This document shows, in pieces, positions 9,965 through 19,783 of a stretch of DNA of 64,000 nt. A program made the translations under genes and the position numbers. Location of the stretch: the NCBI RefSeq assembly GCF_014306625.1, contig NZ_JACRYL010000010.1:132763-196762 (forward strand), read 5' to 3'. This DNA comes from Pedobacter fastidiosus. Lineage in GTDB: Bacteria; Bacteroidota; Bacteroidia; Sphingobacteriales; Sphingobacteriaceae. The notes beneath the pieces were generated by a model that saw only the letters and a list, made by a program, of their open reading frames with translations, searched no databases and was not told where the DNA came from. Position 1 is the stretch's first letter; each line of letters starts with the position of its first letter.

Positions 9965-12900
9965 ATGATTAAAAAATTAAGCAGGGCAATAGCCCTGTTA
10001 CTTTTTTTTAGCCTGTTTTTATTACAGGCAACTGTTGCCCAAAAAATATTCTTTAGGCATTACACGGTTACTGATGGTTTGTGTGCCAATACCATTTGGG
10101 ATATTGAACAGGATGAGCAGGGTTATATGTGGTTTGGAACCAAATATGGGCTCAGCAGATTCGATGGCTATAATTTTAAATCCTTTCAATATCAAAAGGG
10201 CGTTCCAGAAAGTCTAGGTAATAATTTCATCCGAAAAATATTTAAATACAATGCAAAAACATTTTGGATCGGTACGGACGAGGGGATTTATATTTTCAAT
10301 TTAGAAACTGAAAAGTTTAGTTTATTTGCTCCGCTTGGGCATTTTTTTATTAACGATATTCTTCGTTCAAAAAACGGCGATATCTGGATTGCCACGAAAG
10401 AAAAAGGAGTTTATCAGTTTCAGAATAAAACTAAAAAACTCGTCAATTTCTCTACTTCATCACCATCTAAAATATCATCGAATGAAGTTTCTAAGTTATT
10501 GCAAGATGATGCGGGCAATATCTGGATTGGAACTTATGGGCAAGGTATTGATGTTCTAAATCCAACCAACCATCAACTTAGGCATTATAGCGCATCTTCG
10601 GCTAACGGAAAATTATCAAGCAATGTAATCTTGGATTTATATAAAGATGGGCAGGGCGATATTTGGATTGGCACCATGGCTGGCGGTTTAAACGTTTGGC
10701 GAAAAAACGATGATACTTTCAAGGTTTATCAAAAGTCGGCAGGCAATTCCATCAGTGATAATATTGTTAGGGCAATTTACGAGCCTAAACCCGGCTTTCT
10801 TTATCTAGGAACTGAAAAGGGACTGAATATTTTCGATTTGAAAAATCAGCGCTTTACTGTTTATCAGAATAAAAATAATGATCCGTTCAGCATAAATGAT
10901 GATGCCGTTTATAATGTTTTTAAAGATAAAGAAGGTGGCATTTGGGCCGGGACTTACTTTGGTGGTTTAAATTATTACCATGAAAGTAGCTTAGGCTTCG
11001 AATTTTACTACCCATCAGGTGTAAAGAATTCGCTCTCAGGTAATGCCGTTAGCGCTTTTTTAGAAACAAAACCCGGAAATATTTGGGTGGGGACGGAAGA
11101 TGGAGGATTAAATTATTTTAACGCGGTTGACAAAACCTTTAAAAAATTTCCTTTTTCAGCCAATCAAGATAGTCTGTCTTATCACAACATTCATGCATTA
11201 TTTAAAGATAAGGCTGGCAATATTTGGATTGGCATGTACACTGGTGGGTTAAACATTCTAAACCCAATTACTGGCAAAATTAAGCGCTATAAAAGCGATC
11301 CATCCAACCCCAATACGCTGAGTGATAACAGTGTGTATTCTATTGATGAAGATCGAGAAGGCCGAATCTGGATCTCTACCATATCTGGATTAAACCTCTA
11401 CGATCCCCAGAAAGATTGTTTTATTAGAATCAAGGGCAAAAAATTAGAGAAAAGCTGTATCTATCAAGTTTATCAAGATAAGGATCATGTTATTTGGATA
11501 GCTACTTACGATAATGGTTTGATTAGAATGGATCAAGAGAAACAGCTTACACAATACGCCTATTCCAAAAATGCAGGTTCCATTAGCTCTAATAAAATTA
11601 TCTGTATGCTTGATGATGATGCCGGAAATTTATGGCTCGGAACCGACGGCGGAGGCTTAAATGTGCTGAATAAAAAAACTGGAAAATTTAAGGTTTACGA
11701 AGAAGGAAACTGGGTAAAAAGTGCTGTAGTTTATGGCATAGTAAAAGATGATTCTGGAAAAATGTGGTTTTCTACCAATAACGGAGTTTTTGAATTCGAT
11801 CCAAAATCTAAAACGAAGAGGAGTTTTGGTAAATGGGATAATCTGCAAAGTCAGCAATATAATTACAAAGCTTACTATAAGGATTTATCAGGCAAGTTAT
11901 ATTTTGGAGGGATAAATGGATTTAATGCTTTTTACCCTAATCAGGTTAAAAGTATGGTGACTACTCCACGAATTTCGTTTACCAACTTCCAATTATTTAA
12001 TAAGGATTTAGATTTAAATGCTGAAAATAGTCCGTTAAAAAAATCGATCAATTATACGGATGAGATTGTTTTAAATCACGATCAATCGGTTTTAAGTATC
12101 GAATACGCTTCGCTAAGTTTTATTGCGCCCAACAAAATCCAATATGCTTTTAAGATGGAGGGATTTGATAAAAACTGGAATAATGTTGGGAGCCAGAGAA
12201 AGGCAACATACACCAATCTTCCGGCAGGAGACTACGTTTTTAAAGTGAAGGAAACTGATGAGCTGTTGCACGATAATGGAAAAGTTTCGACCATTAAAGT
12301 CCGCATTCTTCCACCATTTTACAAAACCAACATCGCCTATTTCTTTTATTTGATTGTGTTCATAATCACCGCATTTTTATTGCGAAAATACATTTATGAT
12401 AAAGAACGGAAGCGAAACGAGATCAAACTAGAAAGGTTGAAGAACAAAAGTGAGCAGGATTTTTATAAACAGAAGATTGAGTTTTTTACGGCAATGGCTC
12501 ATGAAATAAGGACGCCACTTTCTTTAATTATTGCACCCTTAGAAAGATTACTTTCTAAAAAACAAACAGATCCCGAGAGTTTAGACCAGTTGCAGGTTAT
12601 GGAAGAAAACTCGGATCGCCTTCTTACACTCGTTAATCAACTCTTGGATTTTAGGCGGATAGAAAGTGATATTTTCGATATCCATACCGAACCGTTAGAA
12701 CTGATTTATTTGGTGAATAGCATTAGAGATCGATTCTCGCCAATCGCGATCAAAAATGGTCTTGAGTTTTCTGTAAGCAGTCATTTTCAGCATCTTAATA
12801 TCGAAGCAGATCCAGAAGCACTGATGAAAATATTGAGCAATTTATTAATTAATGCATTCAAATTTGCTAGAAAGAAGCTCGAAATCAGAATTAATGATTT

Positions 12901-13990
12901 TTACATAACAGAGAATGGCGAGCAGATGATTTCCATCAGTGTGGAAGATGATGGAATTGGAATTCCGAAGGAACAGATAGATTCTATCTTCAAGAAATTT
13001 TTTAAAGTTTCTACACCAGAGCATCAGTACACCAATTTGGGCGGTACAGGAATAGGTTTGGCTTTGGCAAAATCACTGACAGAAAAACACGGCGGAGAGT
13101 TAAGGGTAGAAAGTAAAGAAGGGGTTAAAACAACTTTTACAATGCTGATTCCATTTAATCAGAATGAGGAGAATCTTGTTGATGTACAAGAAATTGTAGA
13201 TGAAACGGAAGGTTTGCAATCTGTTCTTTTGGTAGAAGATGATCCCTCCCTGCTTGATTTTCTTGTTAAAAGTTTCACTGCTGAAGGTTACCAAATTGTA
13301 AAAGCAAAAAATGGGGTAGAAGCCCTTAAACAGTTGGAAAAACATCATGTAGATATTGTAATATCTGATGTAATGATGCCGATAATGGATGGTGTTGAGC
13401 TTTGCAAAACCATTAAAAACGATATTAATTTTAGTCATTTGCCTGTTATCTTGCTTACCGCAAAAACCAATACCGAAGCAGAAATAGAAGGATTGGAAAG
13501 TGGTGCCGATGCCTATATTCCCAAACCATTTAAATGGAAACAGCTTTCCCTAATTATTAAAAATTTATTGGAATTACAGCTTAAGCTTAAACAACGTTTT
13601 GCTCAAAGCCCTTTTGAAAGTACTGATATTTTGATTAGTGGAAATCGGGATAGGAAGTTACTGGAAAAAATTACCAGTATTATCGAAGAAAGAATTTCAG
13701 ATCCTCAGCTCTCCATTGAAGATTTAGGTAGGGAAGTTGGGTTGAGCAGATCGAGTTTGTACAAAAAAATTAAAGCAAAAACAGGTCATGTTCCCAATGA
13801 ATTTGTGCGCTTAATTAGATTAAAAACGGCAGCAAAACTTTTGGCGCAACAAGAATATACCATTTCGGAAATTGGTTATATGGTAGGCTTCAATTCGCAT
13901 TCTTATTTCAGTAAATGCTTTTACACGCAGTTTCTACTAACCCCGACCGAATTTGCAGATAAATACAAAAAAACCAGTAATGCAGAATAG
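9965..13990 (+). CDS. Hybrid two-component system sensor/regulator (HTCS)
   Basis: A 1341-residue one-protein signalling system. After a signal anchor (residues 1-26) come about 14 two-component-regulator propeller repeats (recurring GNIWIGT, GGLNxxN) and a Y_Y_Y domain (YTNLPAGDYVFKVKETD). A transmembrane helix follows near residues 790-812, then a histidine kinase domain with His846 in MAHEIRTPLS, and an HATPase with DDGIGIP and GGTGIGLAL. Next is a receiver domain with phosphoacceptor Asp1135 in ISDVMMPIMDG, and a C-terminal AraC HTH (SIEDLGREVGLSRSSLYKKI). The periplasmic part senses a released oligosaccharide and the cytoplasmic part activates the PUL promoter. Being the last PUL gene, it probably regulates the region at 1436-1872. 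Confidence 0.96.
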   Translation: MIKKLSRAIALLLFFSLFLLQATVAQKIFFRHYTVTDGLCANTIWDIEQDEQGYMWFGTKYGLSRFDGYNFKSFQYQKGVPESLGNNFIRKIFKYNAKTFWIGTDEGIYIFNLETEKFSLFAPLGHFFINDILRSKNGDIWIATKEKGVYQFQNKTKKLVNFSTSSPSKISSNEVSKLLQDDAGNIWIGTYGQGIDVLNPTNHQLRHYSASSANGKLSSNVILDLYKDGQGDIWIGTMAGGLNVWRKNDDTFKVYQKSAGNSISDNIVRAIYEPKPGFLYLGTEKGLNIFDLKNQRFTVYQNKNNDPFSINDDAVYNVFKDKEGGIWAGTYFGGLNYYHESSLGFEFYYPSGVKNSLSGNAVSAFLETKPGNIWVGTEDGGLNYFNAVDKTFKKFPFSANQDSLSYHNIHALFKDKAGNIWIGMYTGGLNILNPITGKIKRYKSDPSNPNTLSDNSVYSIDEDREGRIWISTISGLNLYDPQKDCFIRIKGKKLEKSCIYQVYQDKDHVIWIATYDNGLIRMDQEKQLTQYAYSKNAGSISSNKIICMLDDDAGNLWLGTDGGGLNVLNKKTGKFKVYEEGNWVKSAVVYGIVKDDSGKMWFSTNNGVFEFDPKSKTKRSFGKWDNLQSQQYNYKAYYKDLSGKLYFGGINGFNAFYPNQVKSMVTTPRISFTNFQLFNKDLDLNAENSPLKKSINYTDEIVLNHDQSVLSIEYASLSFIAPNKIQYAFKMEGFDKNWNNVGSQRKATYTNLPAGDYVFKVKETDELLHDNGKVSTIKVRILPPFYKTNIAYFFYLIVFIITAFLLRKYIYDKERKRNEIKLERLKNKSEQDFYKQKIEFFTAMAHEIRTPLSLIIAPLERLLSKKQTDPESLDQLQVMEENSDRLLTLVNQLLDFRRIESDIFDIHTEPLELIYLVNSIRDRFSPIAIKNGLEFSVSSHFQHLNIEADPEALMKILSNLLINAFKFARKKLEIRINDFYITENGEQMISISVEDDGIGIPKEQIDSIFKKFFKVSTPEHQYTNLGGTGIGLALAKSLTEKHGGELRVESKEGVKTTFTMLIPFNQNEENLVDVQEIVDETEGLQSVLLVEDDPSLLDFLVKSFTAEGYQIVKAKNGVEALKQLEKHHVDIVISDVMMPIMDGVELCKTIKNDINFSHLPVILLTAKTNTEAEIEGLESGADAYIPKPFKWKQLSLIIKNLLELQLKLKQRFAQSPFESTDILISGNRDRKLLEKITSIIEERISDPQLSIEDLGREVGLSRSSLYKKIKAKTGHVPNEFVRLIRLKTAAKLLAQQEYTISEIGYMVGFNSHSYFSKCFYTQFLLTPTEFADKYKKTSNAE

Positions 13991-14118
13991 GTGTGGTTTT
14001 TAAAATACGAGTTGAGCAGATTAATGTTTTTTCATTTTATTTTGAAAATGGCTAAGAACTCAATATGATTCAATGAGGATTTTCAAAAATTTTATTTACT
14101 GAAGTAAAAACATCCAAT

Positions 14119-15735
14119 TTAGATGCTAATGGTTGCTGCACTCTTAAAAATTGGCAAGGTAAACCAAAAAGTAGTACCAACGCCGAGTTTGCTATCTACA
14201 CCTATTTTGCCCAAATGTTTTCTAATAATATCCTCACATATATATAAACCAAGCCCTAAGCCGGAATATGAACTATCGGCATTATCTACCCTGTAATATC
14301 TATCAAATAAATAGGCAAGTTTTTCTGCCCTTATACCAGGGCCCTTATCTATAACCGATAATTTTACGCTGTCTTGCTCTTGCTCAATCTTAATTGTTAT
14401 TTCAAAAGATTTTGGTGCATATTTAATCGCATTATTAATGAAATTGGTCACCACCTGTCCAATTCTAATTGCATCAGAAAATACTTCGACATCCGCATTG
14501 CCAATAATATTTATGGAATACCTCGAATCGTTTATCAGGCTGTTGCATGAATCTGTAATACAATCAGATAGACTGCATCTTTTTTGATTGATCTGAAGCT
14601 GTCCCTCTTTTGCCATGCCTGTATTAAGCAGGTCTTCAATAAGTACGTTTACCTTATCAAGACCCTTATTTGCTTGTGAGATAAGAGCCGGAAATCTAGG
14701 AGAGGTGGGGTCGTCCTTAATTTTATCCAACAGTTGTAAAGATAGTTTAAGGCTTGTAATAGGTGTTTTTAATTCGTGACTAGCAATGCTGATAAAATCA
14801 TCTTTCTGCTGTTGCAACAATCTGAGTTCTTGAATATCAGTAGCCGTTCCTATCCACATTCCAATATCGTTGGTTTCATTCATAATAGGCATTAATCTGA
14901 TTAAGTGCCATCTATATTCCCCATCCGATCGTAGGATGCGACTCTGAAATTCTCCTCCAATTTTTCCATCAAGAATTGAAGTAAAAAGACCAAAACTTAT
15001 TTTCAAATCTGCCTTATGTATTAAGCTATTGATTTTTAATAGGTCATTGTTTTTTTCTTGAAAACCAGTATAATCGAACCAACGCCTGTTAAAGAAAATG
15101 ATCTTGCCTTTCAAGGTATTTGTCCAAGCAATTTGCGGAATGGTTTCCATCATGCTTCTAAATTGATGTTCGCTTTCTGCCAGTGCTTTTGTACGGTTTT
15201 CTACACGAATTTCAAGATCTTGATTCAGCTGAAAAAGTTCTAAGTTTATCAATTCTACTTTTTCCCGTTCAGCAATCAATAAACGATTTGAGATTAGAAG
15301 TTCTTGAGTCTGAATCCTAAGCTTTTCATCTGTTAATAATTTTTCCTTTTGTTCTAATACATCTTTCAGCGCCCTATTAATCTTTATTGGGAGCGTAAAT
15401 AATTTATTTTTAGATACATAATCAGTTACGCCATCTTTGATTAACTCTACCGCATTTTCCTCACCAATTACTCCAGATACGATAATGAAAGGGATGGAAG
15501 GATATTTGTTCTGCTTAATTCTGAAAGCCGTTACGGCATCAAACGCAGGTAGCGAATAATCTGAAAGAATAATATCGGGGATGAAAGATAACAAAGCATC
15601 CTCAAATGAAGAACGAGTATGAACAATTTCTGCACTAAATGTGATACCCGATTTCTTGATCTCGCGGAGAAGCAAATCAGCGTCACTTTTGTTGTCTTCA
15701 ACAATTAGAATTTTTAAGGGATTGGGCATTGGCAT
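14119..15735 (-). CDS. Receiver-PAS-histidine kinase (hybrid, cytoplasmic)
   Basis: A 538-residue protein with an N-terminal receiver domain (ILIVEDNKSD, phosphoacceptor Asp59 in DIILSDYSLP, GVTDYVSKN near 110). A coiled-coil linker (about 130-185) leads to a PAS domain (FRSMMETIPQIAWTNTLKGK through GTATDIQE), a HisKA dimerisation helix with His in FISIASHELKTPIT and an HATPase (NFINNAIKYAP, DKGPGIR, GLGLGLYICEDII). No membrane segment is seen. It is the third gene of a minus-strand operon and starts 2 bp after the single-domain regulator. The three proteins can form a phosphorelay: kinase to stand-alone receiver, and receiver-controlled kinase. The input signal is unknown. Confidence 0.92.
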   Translation of the reverse strand: MPMPNPLKILIVEDNKSDADLLLREIKKSGITFSAEIVHTRSSFEDALLSFIPDIILSDYSLPAFDAVTAFRIKQNKYPSIPFIIVSGVIGEENAVELIKDGVTDYVSKNKLFTLPIKINRALKDVLEQKEKLLTDEKLRIQTQELLISNRLLIAEREKVELINLELFQLNQDLEIRVENRTKALAESEHQFRSMMETIPQIAWTNTLKGKIIFFNRRWFDYTGFQEKNNDLLKINSLIHKADLKISFGLFTSILDGKIGGEFQSRILRSDGEYRWHLIRLMPIMNETNDIGMWIGTATDIQELRLLQQQKDDFISIASHELKTPITSLKLSLQLLDKIKDDPTSPRFPALISQANKGLDKVNVLIEDLLNTGMAKEGQLQINQKRCSLSDCITDSCNSLINDSRYSINIIGNADVEVFSDAIRIGQVVTNFINNAIKYAPKSFEITIKIEQEQDSVKLSVIDKGPGIRAEKLAYLFDRYYRVDNADSSYSGLGLGLYICEDIIRKHLGKIGVDSKLGVGTTFWFTLPIFKSAATISI

Positions 15736-15737
15736 GT

Positions 15738-16178
15738 TTAGCTTGGAGGCTGATTAAGGATCATCCAATAAAGACCAATTTCTTTAATCGCATTGAAGAA
15801 GTTATCGCTATCAACTGGTTTTACAATGTAACTATTTGCACCAAGTGCAAAGCATTTTTCAACGTCAGGACCTTCGTTTGAGGAGGTAAGCATCACAACT
15901 GGGATTGACCTGAGCTGTGGATCTGACTTTAATTTTTCTAAAACCTGAATGCCCGAAACCTTTGGCATTTTAACATCTAAAAGTATTAATTTAGGTAAAT
16001 CAGCACTATTTCTACTGCTGTAAATTCCTTTGCAGTAAAAAAAGTCAAGTGCTTCAGCACCATCAGTTAAATGATGGAGTTTGTTGGTAAACCCACTTTT
16101 TTTAAGAGCTCTTATTGTAAGAATTGCATCGTCCGTACTGTCTTCTACAAATAAAATTTCAATATTATCGTAATTCAT
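15738..16178 (-). CDS. Single-domain response regulator (Rcp1-like)
   Basis: A 146-residue stand-alone receiver. The acidic pocket is EDSTDD at residues 12-17, the phosphoacceptor is Asp68 in LILLDVKMPKVSG, the Thr/Ser switch is VVMLTSSNEG and the conserved Lys is in YIVKPVDSDNF. The sequence after the phosphoacceptor follows the Rcp1 subgroup that pairs with phytochrome-like kinases. That fits the HisKA type of the kinase encoded 14 bp upstream. There is no output domain, so it must act by protein contact or by passing phosphate on. It is the middle gene of the three-gene operon. Confidence 0.93.
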   Translation of the reverse strand: MNYDNIEILFVEDSTDDAILTIRALKKSGFTNKLHHLTDGAEALDFFYCKGIYSSRNSADLPKLILLDVKMPKVSGIQVLEKLKSDPQLRSIPVVMLTSSNEGPDVEKCFALGANSYIVKPVDSDNFFNAIKEIGLYWMILNQPPS

Positions 16179-16192
16179 ATTTTCTATTTTTT

Positions 16193-17374
16193 TTATGCTT
16201 TATGCAAGCTAAAGTGGAAACAGGTTCCCTCCGTTAATTTTGATTCGGCCCAGATGGTACCGTTGTGGCGATGGATTATTTTTTGAACAATGGCAAGACC
16301 TATTCCTGTACCTTCAAATTCTTCTTGAGAATGCAAGCGTTGGAATACACCAAAAAGTTTATCGTAATATTGCATATCAAAGCCAGCACCTTCATCTTTA
16401 ATGTAATACGTAACTTGGTTTCCCTTTAAAGATGCTCCAATTTCTATGCGGGTTTCTTTTTTATGGCTGGAGTATTTAATCGCGTTGGAAATTAGATTAA
16501 TCCAAACTTGTTTAATTAAAGATTTATCCCCTTTAGCTGATGGAAGTAATTTGATGTCGAATTTTGGAATATTTTCATTTTCAGTAGGCAATATTTCTGC
16601 AATTACTTCTCCCAACAACTCATCCATATTAACAGTAGAGAATGTAACTTCCTTTCTGCCGAGTTTTGAAAAAGCCAAGAGATCATCAATAAGTTCACCC
16701 ATTTTTTTAGAATTATGGATGATAGATTGTAGAACCAATTCCCCATCTGCATCAAAGCTTTCGCCGTAATCTTCTACTAATATTTTTGTGTACCCATTAA
16801 TGGCTCTGATGGGGGCTCGTAGATCGTGCGATACCGAATAAGAAAAAGACTCTAATTCTTTATTGGCCGCCAACAACTGTGCAGTACGTTCAGTTACCTT
16901 TTGTTCCAATTCCTCATTTAGTACCCTTATGTCATCTTCAGCTTTCTTTAATTCTCGGTTGGCGGTTAACAACTCCACTGCTCTTTTCTCTTTTTCCTTA
17001 TTCTGAAAAGCAAGTTCTTTATTTGCTAATACGAGTTCAGAAGCTCTCTTTTCCTTTTCTTCGTTTTGAAAAATCAGCTCTCTGTTTGCAATAATAAGTT
17101 CCTGAGCTCTCTTTTCTTTCTCTTCATTTTGAAACGCAAGTTCTTTATTTGCAATAACCAACTCTGCAGCTCTATCTTCCTTTTCCGAATTTTGAAAGAT
17201 TAACTCTTTATTGGCAATTACCAATTCTGCTGCTCTGTTCTTTTTTTCGCTAGTTTGATAAAGCAGTTCCTTGTTCGCAATGTTAAGCTCTGCAGCTCTA
17301 TTTTCCTTTTCCTCGTTCTGAAAAGCAATTTCCTTATTTGCGATGATCAGCTTATCTGAATCATTTTTTGTCAT
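16193..17374 (-). CDS. Histidine kinase with a six-fold coiled-coil repeat
   Basis: A 393-residue soluble kinase whose first third is an extended coiled coil. A 21-residue unit (pattern ANKELxFQNxEKEKRAxELxI) repeats six times in residues 11-136. A further ordinary coiled coil runs to about 175. The kinase core is of the phytochrome-like type: His183 in SYSVSHDLRAPIRAINGY, then the N box (NLISNAIKYSSHK), G1 (DEGAGFD) and G2 (GTGIGLAIVQKIIHRH). No sensory domain or membrane segment is present, so the coil itself must be the input or oligomerisation element. It is first in the operon with the two response regulators and divergent from the broken gene at 17525. Confidence 0.93.
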   Translation of the reverse strand: MTKNDSDKLIIANKEIAFQNEEKENRAAELNIANKELLYQTSEKKNRAAELVIANKELIFQNSEKEDRAAELVIANKELAFQNEEKEKRAQELIIANRELIFQNEEKEKRASELVLANKELAFQNKEKEKRAVELLTANRELKKAEDDIRVLNEELEQKVTERTAQLLAANKELESFSYSVSHDLRAPIRAINGYTKILVEDYGESFDADGELVLQSIIHNSKKMGELIDDLLAFSKLGRKEVTFSTVNMDELLGEVIAEILPTENENIPKFDIKLLPSAKGDKSLIKQVWINLISNAIKYSSHKKETRIEIGASLKGNQVTYYIKDEGAGFDMQYYDKLFGVFQRLHSQEEFEGTGIGLAIVQKIIHRHNGTIWAESKLTEGTCFHFSLHKA

Positions 17375-17524
17375 GTTGTGGTATAAAAGACAGTGAATTT
17401 TAAGGAAAGAGATGTGAAAAGATCAGATGACTGCCCGGGAGTTTTTATAAAGCTAACATAATATTCTCATCTATTGCATTAATATTAAAATACAAGCATT
17501 AGCACTTTCCTCCAAACTAATCTA

Positions 17525-18897
17525 ATGTTAAATTGTTTATTGTTATATCTATCAAAATTGGAAAATTCAAGGCCACAGGATCTTGCCATCCTGGTTCAAA
17601 ATAAACTTAAACTTACCATAAGTGCATTGCAGGTGCCAGAGCTTACAGTGCTCGAAAACCTGTTCGATTGTTTATATTTTTCAAGCATGTGTAAAGAGGA
17701 AAGCGAACTGATCAAAGTAACGGTTACCTTTATAGATCCTGCAAACCCAGATCCAAATCCGCCAAAATATAAGGTGCCCGAAAGGTGGAGTTGTGTTGCT
17801 TTTGAGAAACAGATCCCATTAGTTTCAAAATCACTTGCCAAATTGTCTAAAGCCGCCGATCCTTCGAGTTCGTCTTTGGCGGTTTATTACGATCAAAGCG
17901 GAAATCTCTTTATATGGGGCATGATAGATCAGGCGATGCATTATCAGAATTTTCTCAACTACGAATCGGATACGGATTCTGAACAGCCCTGACTATTTCA
18001 GGTTTCTATTAGCGATATTGGAACGCTGAATGTTCTTTTTGATTATGAGTTACTCGCAACCCTAAAGCACAATATACTTGTTAAACGCTATTTGGATGTA
18101 TTAACCATCGGGCCTATTTCAAAAATATTAAGGAAAAATGCAGACTTTTTAAAGCTCGAGTTGAGAGCATATATTGAAAAGGCACATCCTTCAGAAAATT
18201 ATGCGGATTGGGAAGATTTTTTGGATAACCTTTGGATTCAGACCTTCTCTAGATTGTGTTAAAAATTCAAAATTACCAGCACGGCGGTGCGATACTAATA
18301 GCCGATGATAGCGCAGATTTGGATGTTAAGTACCGAATTAATTATCAGCGCCTTACTTTAGCGATGGTTTCACATGCCAAGGCTTCTATTGATAACTTTG
18401 TGTCTGAAACCGCTATTGAACATGAATTTAATGGTGGCAAAAGATCGGTTAGCAAAAATTTTTATTTAACAGAATCTTACTCTTTCTACGATAAAAAGGG
18501 CACAGCCGATGAAATAAAGGGCGCCATAAGTTTTATAGCCTCCCAAAGCTGTGTTGATGGTATGGTGCTTTTTAACCGAAGAATGGAAACCAATGGCTTT
18601 GGTGCCGTATTGCGGGCGAAGAAAATGCCTCGAAAAATTTATATTTCCGCTACTTCTACCGCTACTCCAAAATCATTAAGTCCGCATGATCCGAGGCATT
18701 ATGGCACAAGGCACAGATCTATGATAGCGTATTGTTGGAGCCATCCTTCGTCTCTCGGATTGGTCATTTCTCAAGATGGTGAAATCCGGGCATTTTCAAA
18801 AATCGAAAATAAACTGATTATGTGGGAAAATATTAAAACACAGCAATACCTAACCAACAAATCGCAAAGGCGCAAAAATATCAGAAAAAGTTCTTAG
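17525..18897 (+). pseudogene. DACNV sensor plus diadenylate-cyclase-like protein, broken by a stop and a frameshift
   Basis: Two reading frames make one protein. The first (17525-17992) ends at TGA 17990-17992, but the same frame continues as LFQVSISDIGTLNVLFDYEL to TAA at 18260. The natural reading at the stop is EQP-G-LFQVSI, with GGA mutated to TGA. Around 18253 the frame must shift to continue as IVLKIQNYQHGGAILIADD; one A is missing from the AGAATTG that would restore it. The N-terminal part matches the DACNV family (RWSCVAF, GNLFIWGMIDQ). The C-terminal part looks like a DisA_N diadenylate cyclase domain, with DGMVLFN in place of DGA and GTRHRS at 18703-18720. If intact, it would make c-di-AMP. 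The residue after DG is Met rather than Ala, so activity may have weakened before the breaks. Confidence 0.8.
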
Positions 18898-18920
18898 TTT
18901 AATTCTACGGCTTAATCCAA

Positions 18921-19553
18921 TTAGGCCACTTTATCAATCAGTTTTAAAGAAGTATCAATTTCCCTTTTTCTAATTCTACTTAGAGTTTCCAATCTAATCG
19001 AGAGGTAACTTGCAACATAGCGAAGTGGAATTTGGCTCAGAAGGATTTGGTTATCCAACAACAATTGTTTGTAGCGATCTGATGCTCTTGTTATTCTTGC
19101 CAAAATAGATCTTTGCGAGGCGCCAAAATATTGAAGTGCAAGTACTTTCCTGCCAATTATATTTGATTCAGGATATTGATTGTAAATTCTATCGATAAAT
19201 GAATGAGGTATGCAAACCAAGATGCAATCTTCCAAAGCCTGAAGATATTCTTGAGAAGAAAGACCACCCTCATTTAGATTTGGGATTGTACCAATAATTT
19301 GATTTTTAAAAGCAAACCATGTTGTAATGTCTTTACCACTGTCTCTAATAAATCCACGGGCTGTGCCTGTAACAATATAATATAAGAACAGGTTATTATC
19401 TAGAGGCGAATGTATGTACTTGCTTTTTTTTATTTTGGATACAATGCAATGTTGTCGATATTCAGAAGCGAGGCTTTCAGATAATTCATGGTATTGCCCT
19501 AAATAAGAAAGTAGAAGGGAAATTGCCAATTGATCTTCGTCTTTATAACTCAT
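18921..19553 (-). CDS. Crp/Fnr family transcriptional regulator
   Basis: The protein is about 210 residues counted from MSYKDEDQLAISLLL. The cyclic-nucleotide-binding beta-roll covers the first 130 residues (FLYYIVTGTARGFIRDSGKDITTWFAFKNQIIGT), and a C-terminal helix-turn-helix contains IPLRYVASYLSIRLETLSRIRKR. No Fnr-type cysteine cluster is seen, so it is not an iron-sulfur sensor. The frame also has an upstream ATG at 19622. The 23 extra residues (MSALRSAFAIAICSLK...) are not part of the family fold, so I prefer 19553. It is convergent with the pseudogene and divergent from the PAS-AraC gene. The target is unknown. Confidence 0.88.
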   Translation of the reverse strand: MSYKDEDQLAISLLLSYLGQYHELSESLASEYRQHCIVSKIKKSKYIHSPLDNNLFLYYIVTGTARGFIRDSGKDITTWFAFKNQIIGTIPNLNEGGLSSQEYLQALEDCILVCIPHSFIDRIYNQYPESNIIGRKVLALQYFGASQRSILARITRASDRYKQLLLDNQILLSQIPLRYVASYLSIRLETLSRIRKREIDTSLKLIDKVA

Positions 19554-19783
19554 GAGGATTTCGTCTAAATTAAATTTAAGGGAACAAATTGCAATGGCGA
19601 AAGCAGAGCGCAGAGCACTCAAAAGTCAACTATTTTACATTTACAATACTGCCCGATTAGTGTGCTAGCCTGACAAAATTTGGTTTGTTGCACTCCATTT
19701 TAAAAAAATGAAAAAAGGATGGCATAGATGTTCACTTGGAACTTTGTATTTTACCCATCTAATCCCAGTAGAAAAGAAGATTA

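Noticed and set aside
9965..13990. HTCS as an orphan regulator of the phosphorelay operon at 14119-17374
   Set aside because: It lies at the end of the PUL in the same direction, and its propeller, Y_Y_Y and AraC layout is that of PUL regulators.
17990..18262. Programmed frameshift or stop readthrough in the DACNV gene
   Set aside because: No slippery heptamer, selenocysteine-type hairpin or conserved readthrough context was seen; two different lesions fit decay or error better.
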